A DNA stretch of 64,000 bases from contig NZ_SGXG01000001.1 of the NCBI RefSeq assembly GCF_004216715.1, positions 4,592,501-4,656,500 of the forward strand, in the 5' to 3' direction. A model generated the notes under the pieces. That model was not told the origin of the DNA and made no database searches. It saw only the letters and a list, made by a program, of their open reading frames with translations. The DNA comes from Cecembia calidifontis (GTDB lineage Bacteria; Bacteroidota; Bacteroidia; Cytophagales; Cyclobacteriaceae). The translations under genes and the position numbers were made by a program. Of the stretch, positions 54,069-63,689 are shown one piece after another (within the stretch, counting starts at the first letter, position 1; each line of letters begins with the position of its first letter).

Positions 54069-54458
54069 CTACCACTTGATCACCTCCACCGACTCCCTAA
54101 AATCATCCTCCTTAGACACCTCCAATCCAACATCCGAAAAAACCATCAACACTGACCCCTCTTCCAAAGCCTCAAATCCATTGTAGTGCCCTCCAGGTAT
54201 TTCCAGAACCTTGCTTTCGGTATCTTTCAGATGATATTCCTTCTTTTCAAGGGTATCCATATTTATGGTCTTCACCAAAAAACTCCCCTTCGCTGCATAA
54301 AACCACTTGGTTTCTTTTTGATGTCCTTGCCAAGCTCTGATTACACCAAGTTTAGGCTCAATGCAATACATCCTCACTACCCTGGACATATCAAAGTCAT
54401 TCACAAACCTTACCACTCCTCTCTCATCACGATGCAAATTTCCTTCGATTACCCTCAT
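54069..54458 (-). CDS. WxcM-like cupin sugar isomerase/epimerase family protein
   Basis: 129 aa, single cupin domain. It reads GNLHRDERGVVRFVNDFDMS, then GVIRAWQGHQKETKWFYAAKGSFLVK with the His and Lys positions of the FdtA/WxcM fold, and VLEIPGGHYNGFEAL. It lies between capE and capF, where small cupin genes (compare wbuC) often occur in fnl loci. The exact reaction cannot be read. An IS3 copy sits 2 bp upstream of the ATG, so the gene has lost its link to capE and its original leader. Confidence 0.75.
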   Translation of the reverse strand: MRVIEGNLHRDERGVVRFVNDFDMSRVVRMYCIEPKLGVIRAWQGHQKETKWFYAAKGSFLVKTINMDTLEKKEYHLKDTESKVLEIPGGHYNGFEALEEGSVLMVFSDVGLEVSKEDDFRESVEVIKW

Positions 54459-54505
54459 CCTGTCCTTCCCTGAAATAGGTTGACCGTTTTTAACCGAGAA
54501 AAAAG

Positions 54506-54901
54506 ATGTTAAAAACAGGAAAAAGGATTAATTCTCAGCGTAGATTTTCAGAGGAATTTAAACGTAAGTTGGTTGATGATTTTGAGAAAGGAATCATGAC
54601 AGTTCAGCAAATGGAGCGACATTATGGAATTGTGAACTCAGTTATTTATCATTGGATTTATAAGTATTCGACCTATAATGAAAAAAATATCAGGATAATT
54701 GAGATGAAAGACAGTCAAACCAATAGGCTCAAAGAACTCGAAGAAAAGGTCAAAGATCTCGAGCGTACCGTTGGCCAAAAACAGATCATGATTGATTATT
54801 TGGAAAAAATGATTGATTTGGCCAAAGAAACTTACTCAATCGATATTAAAAAAAACTCCAAAACCCCACACTCTGGTGGTTCCAATCCAACAAAAGTATG
54901 A
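54506..54901 (+). CDS. IS3 OrfA, copy 2
   Basis: 131 aa, identical in sequence to the OrfA at 49845-50240, including the helix-turn-helix, the coiled coil and the slippery A-AAA-AAC at 54850-54856. Confidence 0.92.
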   Translation: MLKTGKRINSQRRFSEEFKRKLVDDFEKGIMTVQQMERHYGIVNSVIYHWIYKYSTYNEKNIRIIEMKDSQTNRLKELEEKVKDLERTVGQKQIMIDYLEKMIDLAKETYSIDIKKNSKTPHSGGSNPTKV

Positions 54902-55848
54902 TAAACCATTCGCTCAATGAACTTTATCGGACTGTTGGAGTAACCAAGCAGGCCGTTCAACAAGCCAAAAAAAGGCAGCAAGCATTCGATCTTGAAATTG
55001 CCCAACTGGTAATCCTGGCCGATGAGCTCAGGGAAGACCATCCAGGATGTGGGGTCGAAAAAATGTATTATACATTGAAACCCGAATTCATGGGAAGGGA
55101 TCAATTCTGTGAAATTTTCATGGAAATGGGATATGGTATCAAAAAAATAAAAAACTACCAGAAAACCACTTACGCAGGCCTTTATTCTTATCCAAACCTT
55201 ATCGAAGGTATGGCCATAAACAGACCTTTTCAGGTCATCCAAACCGATATCACTTACTTTTACCTCAATGGTGAATTCTATTATTTGGTCTTCATTATTG
55301 ATGTTTATACCAGGATCATCGTGGGATATTCGGTCAACGACAACTTGCGCACAGAAGGTAATATCAAAGCTATGAAAATGGCCCTCAGTACTTTGAGATA
55401 CCAGCCTTGGGGCCTGATCCACCACTCAGATAAAGGTTCCCAGTACAGTAGTAAAGAATACACCTCCTTGCTCAACAAAAACAATATCCATATCAGTATG
55501 GGAAATATCGCATGGGAAAACCCCTACGCAGAACGAATCAATGGAATCATAAAAAATGAATACCTCAAAAGGTGGATAATCAAAGATTTCAGCGACCTGA
55601 AAAGAAAAGTGGCGAAAGCTGTAGCCAACTACAACAGCATAAGACTACACAGGGGATTTAAAATGAAATACACCCCCATGGGATTTTATAAAAATATACT
55701 AAATTTAAAAGCCCAAGAAAGACCGACGGTGATTGTTTATACCGAAGGAAGAAAAAACTTCTTAGGGGCATCGAGCCCCTTCGAAGTTTGCCCAAGAGAA
55801 GAACCTCTGGCTCATGATTGCCCGATGGAAATATTTAATGAATGTTGA
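54898..55848 (+). CDS. IS3 OrfB, copy 2
   Basis: 316 aa, identical to the OrfB at 50237-51187, with all DDE residues kept (QTDITY, HSDKGSQY, WENPYAERINGI). Both copies seem able to transpose. Confidence 0.93.
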   Translation: MINHSLNELYRTVGVTKQAVQQAKKRQQAFDLEIAQLVILADELREDHPGCGVEKMYYTLKPEFMGRDQFCEIFMEMGYGIKKIKNYQKTTYAGLYSYPNLIEGMAINRPFQVIQTDITYFYLNGEFYYLVFIIDVYTRIIVGYSVNDNLRTEGNIKAMKMALSTLRYQPWGLIHHSDKGSQYSSKEYTSLLNKNNIHISMGNIAWENPYAERINGIIKNEYLKRWIIKDFSDLKRKVAKAVANYNSIRLHRGFKMKYTPMGFYKNILNLKAQERPTVIVYTEGRKNFLGASSPFEVCPREEPLAHDCPMEIFNEC

Positions 55849-55880
55849 ACCAAACGGTCAACGCTATTCAGGGAAGAACA

Positions 55881-56030
55881 TCCCACTTTTATCTTTTTAC
55901 TTTTGCCTTGGCTCTTATATCTCCTTGGCTCTTTTTACTTTTGCCTTGGTTCTTTTTTCCTGCCCTACAACCTGGCTCGTCGCTAAAATGATTCACAGAA
56001 TCATTTTTTTACGCTCCGCCCTCTTGGTTC
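55881..56030. repeat. Repeat-bearing gap downstream of capE
   Basis: CTTTTTACTTTTGCCTTGGC variants and the second copy (55960-56034) of the segment found at 53989-54060. Confidence 0.7.
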
Positions 56031-57047
56031 TTATCCCTCCTTGGCTCTTATCACTTCCCTTACCACTTCCAACCCACTTATCAACCTCTTCACCCCTTCC
56101 ACATCCAAGCGCTTCGTATTATGGGAATGATAATCCTCAATTCTGGAAACATCCTGCTCACCTTCTGAGAAGTACATGGCATAGTTTAGGTCACGGTTAT
56201 CAGCAGGAATACGGTAAAAATCTCCCATATCCTCTGCTTTTACCATTTCCTCGCGGGTGCAAAGGGTTTCATAGAGCTTTTCCCCATGTCTGGTACCTAT
56301 GATTTTGATTTCGTTGTCGGCAGCAGCCAATTCCTTGATAGCTTGGGCTAGGTCACCTATGGTTGCAGCAGGAGCCTTGTTTACAAAAAGATCTCCCGGA
56401 TTGCCATGTTCGAAAGCAAACAAGACCAATTCGACCGCATCTTCCAAACTCATCAGGAATCGGGTCATATTAGGGTCTGTTACTGTCAGGGGTTGATTGT
56501 TCTTGATCTGATTGATAAACAAAGGAATCACAGAACCTCTAGATGCCATGACGTTACCGTACCGAGTCAAGCAAACAGTAGTATCCTTCAAGTTTCTAGA
56601 CTCGGCAATGGCCACTTTTTCCATCATGGCTTTGGAAATACCCATCGCATTGATGGGATAAGCAGCTTTGTCAGTACTCAAACATATGATTTTCTTCACT
56701 CCATTGGATGCTGCGGCACGGATCACATTTTGGGTACCTTCTACATTCGTCTTAACTGCCTGCATGGGAAAAAACTCACAGGAAGGGACCTGCTTCAGGG
56801 CTGCTGCATGGAAAATATAATCCACTCCACGGGTAGCGGGTTCAACCGAATCAAAATCCCTCACATCACCTATATAAAACTTCAATTTAGGGCTTTTCAG
56901 AAGATTCCGCATATCATCCTGCTTCTTCTCATCTCGGGAAAAAATACGTATCTCAGAAAAATGATCCGTATGTAAAAACCGCTGCAATACCGCATTCCCA
57001 AACGACCCCGTCCCACCAGTTATCAAAAGTGTCTTATCCTGTATCAT
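56031..57047 (-). CDS. CapE/FnlA-type UDP-GlcNAc 4,6-dehydratase/5-epimerase
   Basis: 338 aa soluble SDR. LLITGGTGSFGNAVLQRFL near residue 7 binds NAD(P). The catalytic YxxxK is replaced by MGISK within STDKAAYPINAMGISKAMM, as in CapE/FnlA/FlaA1-like inverting dehydratases. Also NVMASRGSVIPLFINQI and GTRHGEKLYETL. It begins UDP-L-FucNAc synthesis from UDP-GlcNAc; CapF and CapG genes follow in the same orientation but spread over 9 kb by inserted genes and IS3. It lacks the membrane domain of the other dehydratase at 18899. Confidence 0.91.
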   Translation of the reverse strand: MIQDKTLLITGGTGSFGNAVLQRFLHTDHFSEIRIFSRDEKKQDDMRNLLKSPKLKFYIGDVRDFDSVEPATRGVDYIFHAAALKQVPSCEFFPMQAVKTNVEGTQNVIRAAASNGVKKIICLSTDKAAYPINAMGISKAMMEKVAIAESRNLKDTTVCLTRYGNVMASRGSVIPLFINQIKNNQPLTVTDPNMTRFLMSLEDAVELVLFAFEHGNPGDLFVNKAPAATIGDLAQAIKELAAADNEIKIIGTRHGEKLYETLCTREEMVKAEDMGDFYRIPADNRDLNYAMYFSEGEQDVSRIEDYHSHNTKRLDVEGVKRLISGLEVVREVIRAKEG

Positions 57048-57133
57048 GGCTTATTAATACCTTTCTTTGTCTTTTTACTTTTATCTTTTGTCTTTTGCAA
57101 TCTTGGCTCTTTTGCCTTTTTACTTGGCTCTTT

Positions 57134-58366
57134 TCACTTTTGCCTTGGCTCTTCCCCCACCAACTCCTCCAAAAACCCCAATAACACCCTCGCCTGCACA
57201 TCTTTATTGAAATGTTCCTCCGCAACCTTCCTTCCATACGCTCCAACTCTCTTTGCAATTTCATAATCACCCAAAGCCCTTTCCATAGCCTCAGCAAAAG
57301 ACTCCACCGAACCAGGTTCGGCAAAAAACACCGATTCATTATCTTTTAAATAATTCGGTATTTCCCCTACTCGGGTAGCACAAACAGGTTTGCCTGTGGC
57401 TAAGTATTCTCCCAGTTTGGTTGGAAAACCTCCCTGAGCCTGTTTGGAATCAGGTCTTGGCAAAACCAATAAGTCCGCATTACAAATGATGTTGGGAATT
57501 TGATCTCGGGAATATTCCTTCATCCAAAAAACTCGTTCTTCCAATCCAAAACCCTTGATCAACTGCAAATGAATGGGCGTATCATAGTTCCATGCCCCAA
57601 CTAAATAAACTTTATGTGAAGAGAATTTGTCTTTAATGGAATTAAAAGCTTTGATCAAGTTACTTACTCCGTCCTTGGCATCATTCATTACCCCAACAAA
57701 AGCAATGTAAGGCGATTGAAATTCTGGAAGTGGCACTTTTGGACTTTGAAACCTCTCCAAATCCACTGTCATAGGAAGATGCAACAGTTTAGGTAAGGGT
57801 TTTGGAAATCCTTGGTAATGCTTCACCAAGGTTTGGGTCATCAAGGCCATGCCATCATAGGCAAAGAAAGCTTTTCTCTCAAACAAGCGTTGTTTAGCAT
57901 CCCCTTGCCATCGTTGAAGAAAATTACCCTTATTGTATCGGTGAATGTCAAGAAATTCACTCATTTCAATAAAAAGCTTTGCGTGAGTATTTTGCTTTTT
58001 AAAAGCTACTGCAAATTTAAAACTCAAGGGTGATGCATCTGTCCAAATGACTCCTTTCTCATGTTTGAGACGTTTTTGTAACTCCCTTATCACTTGGCCA
58101 TTTCGAATGGCCTGGCCGATATAATTATGAAAACGAACTTTCCAATAGCCTTGAACTAGGATGGGGAGTACATACTCATAGCTTACGTTCTTATGTTTGC
58201 CTTTAACTCCAAATTTGGCTTTTTCTTCAGCACTGGTGTAGCCTCCACAGATCAATAAATGGATTTTCCCACCTAAAGAAGCAACCCCCTCTATCAAAGT
58301 TAGCCAACGGTTGGCGCTAGCGGAGGATTGGTTATAAGGATTCTGAAATATTAAAATTTTAATCAA
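57134..58366 (-). CDS. Family 4 glycosyltransferase
   Basis: 410 aa GT-B protein. ILIFQNPYNQSSASANRWLTLIEG at the N-terminus; C-terminal IAFVGVMNDAKDGVSNLIKAF, VYLVGAW, RVFWMKEYSRDQIPNIICNADLLVLPRPDSKQAQGGFPTKLGEYLATGKPVCATRVGEIP. The GGFPTKLGE segment is the nucleotide-sugar loop. Donor unknown. The C-terminus (EEPRQK) reads into the gap repeat. Spacing of 87 bp to capE places it in the operon. Confidence 0.85.
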   Translation of the reverse strand: MIKILIFQNPYNQSSASANRWLTLIEGVASLGGKIHLLICGGYTSAEEKAKFGVKGKHKNVSYEYVLPILVQGYWKVRFHNYIGQAIRNGQVIRELQKRLKHEKGVIWTDASPLSFKFAVAFKKQNTHAKLFIEMSEFLDIHRYNKGNFLQRWQGDAKQRLFERKAFFAYDGMALMTQTLVKHYQGFPKPLPKLLHLPMTVDLERFQSPKVPLPEFQSPYIAFVGVMNDAKDGVSNLIKAFNSIKDKFSSHKVYLVGAWNYDTPIHLQLIKGFGLEERVFWMKEYSRDQIPNIICNADLLVLPRPDSKQAQGGFPTKLGEYLATGKPVCATRVGEIPNYLKDNESVFFAEPGSVESFAEAMERALGDYEIAKRVGAYGRKVAEEHFNKDVQARVLLGFLEELVGEEPRQK

Positions 58367-58417
58367 TTTTGAGTCATTATTTTGATCAAAAAAGTCAAAA
58401 AGAATATAAATTTAGTT

Positions 58418-59596
58418 TTATCTCTTCATTAAACTTAAATATATCTCTTCTACCTTTGCTGTATTTACTTCTGGAGAATAAACTTCTTCTGCTTTCCTTC
58501 TTCCATTTTCTCCCAATTTCCTTCCTAATTCAGGATTCATTGCTAAATAGTTTATTGCTTCTGCTAATTTTTTGGGATTATTTTTTTCAAACAACAACCC
58601 ATTGATACCCTGGTCAATGATTTCATTCATCCCTTCCACATTACTGCCAATAACAGGTTTACCATAAGCAAAGGCCTCCATAGCTGGTCGAGAAAAATGT
58701 TCTACAGTAAAAGGTGTAATCAAAATATCACAAGCATCAATGTAGGGATAGGGGTCTTTTAAAAGGCCAAGAATTTCTGCGTTTTTTGCTTTTGAAAGTT
58801 TAATAATTGGCAAGTATGAGGACCTGTAAACAGTTAACTTTAAAAGATTTTTTAATCTTTCTTTAAATGATTTAGGTTTGTTCCACGAATTAAGACTGCC
58901 CGCAAATTGAATTTTAATGTTATCGTTTAAATATGATAAACTATCCACAGCAGTTCCAATCCCTTTGAATCTAGAACTTCCTCCCAGATACAAAGCCTTT
59001 ATTTGAGGCGCTGAAAATGGTGAGTTGTATTGATCCGGAAGTTGAACAAAATTGTAAATTACCTCTGTTTTATCTTCTAATCCCAATCTTTTTCGATTAT
59101 CATAGCTTATACTAATTATTCTATCAGTATGATTTTTTAGAAAATATTTTAGAACTGATTTTCTCAATCCAAGCATACCGGTAGCAATCGGATCCCTATT
59201 ATGACAAACTACTTTAAAATTTAATTTTTTTGCGGCAAATGCCCAGCTTGAGAGAACATCTGAATTCAAATGAATAATATGAAAAGATTTATTTCCCTTT
59301 AAATAGCTTGGGGCAATATTGTAAGCAACATTTAACCAATTTGGAATGGAAAATAAATGTTTTAAAAATGAATTTTTACCTTTCGAATGATGGCCAAAAA
59401 ACTTTTGCTTAACATCTAATATTTCAACATCAAAATTATTTTCTCTGTAAATTTCCGCCATTTCATCATTAGTGAAAAAAAGAACTTTAATATAATATTT
59501 TGATCTATCGAGTTTTTTAACCAAGTTAAGTAAACTAATAGGTGCACCGCCAATTCCAGAACCATGGTGCACATACAAAATTTTTATTTTTTTCAT
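58418..59596 (-). CDS. Family 4 glycosyltransferase
   Basis: 392 aa GT-B protein. ILYVHHGSGIGGAPISLLNLVKKLD is the N-terminal glycine loop, and the GT4 part has IKALYLGGSSRFKGIGTAVDSL and YIDACDILITPFTVEHFSRPAMEAFAYGKPVIGSNVEGMNEIID with EX7E in EHFSRPAMEAF. Its start overlaps the end of the wzy-like gene by 4 bp, so they are co-translated. Donor and acceptor unknown. Confidence 0.86.
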   Translation of the reverse strand: MKKIKILYVHHGSGIGGAPISLLNLVKKLDRSKYYIKVLFFTNDEMAEIYRENNFDVEILDVKQKFFGHHSKGKNSFLKHLFSIPNWLNVAYNIAPSYLKGNKSFHIIHLNSDVLSSWAFAAKKLNFKVVCHNRDPIATGMLGLRKSVLKYFLKNHTDRIISISYDNRKRLGLEDKTEVIYNFVQLPDQYNSPFSAPQIKALYLGGSSRFKGIGTAVDSLSYLNDNIKIQFAGSLNSWNKPKSFKERLKNLLKLTVYRSSYLPIIKLSKAKNAEILGLLKDPYPYIDACDILITPFTVEHFSRPAMEAFAYGKPVIGSNVEGMNEIIDQGINGLLFEKNNPKKLAEAINYLAMNPELGRKLGENGRRKAEEVYSPEVNTAKVEEIYLSLMKR

Positions 59597-60924
59597 TCCG
59601 AATTACTCTCAAATGCTGTACTAAAATTAAATCCATAAAATACTCCAGATATCGAAATCATACCAATGGAGAAAGTACCCATCAATGGATACTGGCCAAC
59701 CAAAGAACCGACAATTGCAGAACCTAAAGTTCCAGCTGCCAAAAAAAATAAAGCTATATGCCCATTATTCGATTTGAACATAAATTTCCCTGGACCTAGT
59801 ACTAAGTAAAACATAAAAGCCACAAAAATTGATACCCCGATAAGAAATCCAAAATTTCGGATAAGCTCCAGCAACAAATTATGAATAGGCAATTCATTAT
59901 CTTCGATTGTGCCTCCACTAAGTGTTTGCATAGAATATTTTAAGGGTTCTAAAGGAGGAAAAAAAAAGTATTCAGTTTCTTCCTTCAGCATATCCCACGC
60001 ACCGGCCCAAATCGGGGCACGATCTCCAAAAGATTTAAAATAGATTTTTTCTTTAAAGGTCTCCCAAGATTCATAGTATGACCTTTCATCGTAGCTAATA
60101 TTTTGAGCATTCAATGAATTGATAGCTGTATCAGTATTCGAGATAATGAGAAAGACAACAACTAAAAATAAAACTACCACTTTCCATCCTGTCAAAATTG
60201 ACAAAGAGAATTGTCTATTTGATGCCTTCAAATAAATTACCAAAAGACCAACAATTCCAGAAAACAAAACAGTGAATTTGGGAGAAAAATGAATCATTAA
60301 AAATAAAACACTTAATGTAAAAACGCCTTTATCAATCCTTTTATTCCTGATAATTAGGTAAATCGAACTTAAAAATATTGTCAGAAATACCGGATAGCTT
60401 AACCAAAAAACCCTAACAGAAAAATCAATTATTTGAAAAGTACTGAATAGTGGTAAAATAAACAAAGCCAAAAGAATCCCCCACAAACTATAATTGCCGA
60501 ATTTCTTGTAGCATAACACACCATAAAAAAACGGAAACAAGCCTAAATAATAATCCAAAGGAACCAATGTCCCAATTAGACCTTCACCTAATTCAAATAC
60601 TCTTTGATACGTCAAATAAAGAAGAAAAGGCAAAGGCAGTAAGGAAAAAAAAAGTGTTTTACCTAGTCCATATTTTTTTAAGACAGGAACAGAAAACAAG
60701 GTAATAACAAAAGTTGAAATCAAAACAGCAAAAGCAATTGTAGTACCAGGCGTTACATATGCTATCAAAGCTGGAATAAAAATTGGATTCTTTGTAAAGA
60801 CAAGATAAAATACATAGGGAGCAAATGCCAGTTTAACAATCTCAGGTAGGGATTGTTGAAATGGTAGAATACTAATTGCTATTAGAAAATGAAGGAAGCC
60901 TTTGGATAATAAAAATTGCTTCAT
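59593..60924 (-). CDS. O-antigen polymerase-like membrane protein (Wzy type)
   Basis: 443 aa with about eleven to twelve hydrophobic segments and a large periplasmic loop near residues 270-330 (NAQNISYDERSYYESWETFKEKIYFKSFGDRAPIWAGAWDM), ending with HNLLLELIRNFG, a pattern usual for the Wzy/WaaL superfamily, whose polymerases are poorly conserved. The position between GT2 and GT4 genes and beside a flippase suggests Wzy. It overlaps both neighbours by 4 bp. Polymerase versus ligase cannot be settled from sequence. Confidence 0.78.
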   Translation of the reverse strand: MKQFLLSKGFLHFLIAISILPFQQSLPEIVKLAFAPYVFYLVFTKNPIFIPALIAYVTPGTTIAFAVLISTFVITLFSVPVLKKYGLGKTLFFSLLPLPFLLYLTYQRVFELGEGLIGTLVPLDYYLGLFPFFYGVLCYKKFGNYSLWGILLALFILPLFSTFQIIDFSVRVFWLSYPVFLTIFLSSIYLIIRNKRIDKGVFTLSVLFLMIHFSPKFTVLFSGIVGLLVIYLKASNRQFSLSILTGWKVVVLFLVVVFLIISNTDTAINSLNAQNISYDERSYYESWETFKEKIYFKSFGDRAPIWAGAWDMLKEETEYFFFPPLEPLKYSMQTLSGGTIEDNELPIHNLLLELIRNFGFLIGVSIFVAFMFYLVLGPGKFMFKSNNGHIALFFLAAGTLGSAIVGSLVGQYPLMGTFSIGMISISGVFYGFNFSTAFESNSE

Positions 60925-61778
60925 TTATATCTAGTATATTTCATTTTTATAATATCCGTTACTAAAAGGTAAAGAAATCCCTGCATTGAAAAATAAATAT
61001 TTTTTATAATTGATGACTTTTTACTCTTTATCTCATCTCTATGTTTAATTGGTGAAACTATCAATCTTATGAAAGAAAAAAAACCCAGAAAAATATAATA
61101 ATGAGCTCCAAGATATCTAAGCCTTTCTTTTGAAAAGGTTTTGTATTTATTCCGAGTACTCTCGAATGGATGGACTACTAAATAAATTGGAGAAAAGTAT
61201 AAACAAAACCCTTTTTTTATCATTCCATGTATAAAAAGGTTCTCCTCACCTCCTATCAAAAACGATCCAGCTCCAAATCTTTCATCAAAGTATGCTCTAT
61301 TTTTGTTAATTGAGGATGATCTGAAAGTCATTTCAATAATACTTGGTTTCGGACCTTCATAATCATCAATACTTTTAATTTTCTTTTTACTCTTTAAGTA
61401 GTTCTTAAAAGGAGGTTCTCCTAACAAAGTTTTTATTTTGAAAGAAATAAAATCAGCATCCTTATTATGACTATATGCTTGAAAAATATTATCAAAAGCA
61501 TCAGACAAAATTTTTACATCATCATCAAGTATCCAGATAATATTGCCTAGCGGTACCTTTTTTATGGCAAAATTCCGACTTTTACTTACGCCTTTATTTT
61601 GAAGTTGATAATACTCAACATCACTACGATTTAAAAAATCTAGTTTATAATCTTTTTTTGATGTATTTCCAATTTGATGAGCTACAATATATTTGACATC
61701 TTTTCTTGGGTCAAGAATTACATTTGCCAAATTGAAAATCCTGTCACCATATGTAGAAATACATACATATAAATTCAT
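60921..61778 (-). CDS. Family 2 glycosyltransferase
   Basis: 285 aa. GT-A fold signs: MNLYVCISTYGDRIFNLANV at the N-terminus, VSKSRNFAIKKVPLGNIIWILDDDVKIL with the metal-binding DDD near residue 85, and FGAGSFLIGGEENLFIHGMIKKG, the ED-like catalytic region (GGEE). A hydrophobic C-terminal stretch suggests membrane association. It starts 10 bp after the flippase stop and overlaps the wzy-like gene by 4 bp. Substrates unknown. Confidence 0.83.
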   Translation of the reverse strand: MNLYVCISTYGDRIFNLANVILDPRKDVKYIVAHQIGNTSKKDYKLDFLNRSDVEYYQLQNKGVSKSRNFAIKKVPLGNIIWILDDDVKILSDAFDNIFQAYSHNKDADFISFKIKTLLGEPPFKNYLKSKKKIKSIDDYEGPKPSIIEMTFRSSSINKNRAYFDERFGAGSFLIGGEENLFIHGMIKKGFCLYFSPIYLVVHPFESTRNKYKTFSKERLRYLGAHYYIFLGFFSFIRLIVSPIKHRDEIKSKKSSIIKNIYFSMQGFLYLLVTDIIKMKYTRYK

Positions 61779-62024
61779 TTAAATATCAATTAACTTTTAA
61801 TTGGATTTTATTTCTTTCCAGAAAATGAAACCATAATTTTTCAAAAATTAACCAAATAGCTGAAGTAACAATAAGAACAACTATAGGAAGGGTAAAGGAT
61901 GATATTTGAATTTTTTCTACTAACACGTAATTAAAAACAAACAAACCAAGTCCAACGACAATGTATTTAAAGATACATGCAATGAAATAATTATAGTTTT
62001 TAATAAATACGTATTTACTTAAGA

Positions 62025-63689
62025 CCTAAAATCCGCAGGATTTTAGTTTGGAGATTTGAATCTGCTTGTTTGTGTTCATTTTTGGTCTAGTTCGGGAATT
62101 TCTTCCCTTTGATTGAAGAGTGTTCATAGTTTTGAGACAATGGATTTTAGGTTTGAGGATAAAATGGACGGTTTTTTTCCTCAATTTTAATGGAAAAGGC
62201 ATACCTCTTCCCTGTAAATCTTTATTTTTTGAGCTCCTGAGGGGTTTTTATCTGAATTTAGTTCAAAATCGGCTTGTAATCCTTACTCGTGAACAGTTTG
62301 AGCACTTCTCTTCTTCCCGTTCTTATCCACTTGGCTGAAACAGTGATAAATCTGAAGATAAACTTCTTGAGCCTGTCGGTAGGCTTAAGCCAATCAACTT
62401 TTCTGGAATACTCTCCAATGATATAGGTGTAAAAATTGGCATACATAGCCGTCATAAGCATAAAGGAGGTATTCTCTGCAAGGAACGAACAGGGCAACTT
62501 AGACCAGCCAAAGTCATTGTTGAGTACATCAAACAAGCGTTCGCTTGCACCCCGGGCGTTATAAAACCTTACAACAGCTTCATTGGACGATGTATGTTCA
62601 TTGGTCAGAATAGCCCTGTAAGTAAATGCATCTCCACTAAACACATCTGCCTGCCCGTCTTTACGCCTGATTCTGGTAATGACCAGCCTGTAAGACCTGT
62701 CTTTACCGAAAGGTTTGTAGTCGGATAGGTCAGTAACTTCCATTTCCTGTACACCCAAACGTATTTTCTGCCACTTCTCAGGGGCTATACTTCCAAGGAT
62801 ATTATCCAGTTTGGCACATCTGTTTGCCCGTATATAAAAGCTTTCGGTATGTGCTTCCAGTGTGCGGAGAACTTCTTCCTGATAGGATGCTGAATCGGCT
62901 CTGAACCTTCCGATACGGATATTTTCATTGGTAAGCTGCCCAAACATGCGTGTAAGTGTATCAGCCTGCAAATATTTGGCCTGACTGTTGCCATTTCTGC
63001 CCTCTACGTACACAGGAATGGCCTGTGAAAATTCAGGATGTGCTATGGAAGCTACACCTGGCTGATATCCATAGACGTGTTTATATGTCTTTTTTGAATC
63101 GTACTTTTCAGTTGGAATGACGGTGTTGTCATAATCGAGGTCGTAAGCAACACCTGACTTGAGTAATCCGGTCTTACAAGCTGATTTTAACAACAAGCTG
63201 TTGAGTTTTCCATTGATATTAAATTCATGGCTTACTCCACTGGACGGATTTATAAAGAGTTCTGTATCAACAGCAAGCTCTTTGATACCTCTCAGAATTG
63301 TATCGGCACTGCATACTGAAAATGAAGGGACCTGTTCAAGTGCGTCTCTCAAGTGAACATTGATATCTTCAGTACAGTCGCCACCATTAAAGAAAATAGC
63401 CATATGATTGGCGAAAATGTCACTGTATGAAAACCCTCCCCTTAAGGCTCTAACCCCCAATTGATTATCAATGAGTTCTGGGAGACCAGAATTTTTGAAA
63501 GAGTTAAAAACAAAATTAAAACCTCCGAAAGGTGTGATTTTTTCTGTCGAATTCGTAATTTTCATACCGCTTATCAAGGATGTGTGGTAACACCTAAATA
63601 AGTGAAAAAAAAACGAGCCGGAAAAGCCTGAATTGAATAAATTCAGCCACTTTTTCGGCTTTTTTTAAATCCGCCCTGCGGATTTAAGG
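62025..63689 (-). mobile_element. IS1380-family element, copy 2, 1665 bp
   Basis: Same length and ends as the copy at 21803-23467, with 5-bp target duplication TAAGA (62020-62024, 63690-63694). Inserted in the flippase gene in the same orientation. Confidence 0.96.
62258..63565 (-). CDS. IS1380-family transposase, copy 2
   Basis: 435 aa from the ATG at 63565; protein identical to the copy at 22036-23343, frame intact. Read in the same direction as the interrupted flippase gene. Confidence 0.93.
   Translation of the reverse strand: MKITNSTEKITPFGGFNFVFNSFKNSGLPELIDNQLGVRALRGGFSYSDIFANHMAIFFNGGDCTEDINVHLRDALEQVPSFSVCSADTILRGIKELAVDTELFINPSSGVSHEFNINGKLNSLLLKSACKTGLLKSGVAYDLDYDNTVIPTEKYDSKKTYKHVYGYQPGVASIAHPEFSQAIPVYVEGRNGNSQAKYLQADTLTRMFGQLTNENIRIGRFRADSASYQEEVLRTLEAHTESFYIRANRCAKLDNILGSIAPEKWQKIRLGVQEMEVTDLSDYKPFGKDRSYRLVITRIRRKDGQADVFSGDAFTYRAILTNEHTSSNEAVVRFYNARGASERLFDVLNNDFGWSKLPCSFLAENTSFMLMTAMYANFYTYIIGEYSRKVDWLKPTDRLKKFIFRFITVSAKWIRTGRREVLKLFTSKDYKPILN

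Larger units (their letters stand above)
54461..55880 (+). mobile_element. IS3-family element, copy 2, 1420 bp
   Basis: Same 1420-bp unit as copy 1, with 3-bp target duplication TCC (54458-54460, 55881-55883). It points against the surrounding operon and starts 2 bp before the WxcM-like ATG. One base of the duplication overlaps the start codon. Confidence 0.95.

Noticed and set aside
57034..57339. 101-aa frame at the end of the GT4 gene
   Set aside because: Overlaps the GT4 C-terminus in another frame and reads through the Lys/Gln-coding gap repeat.
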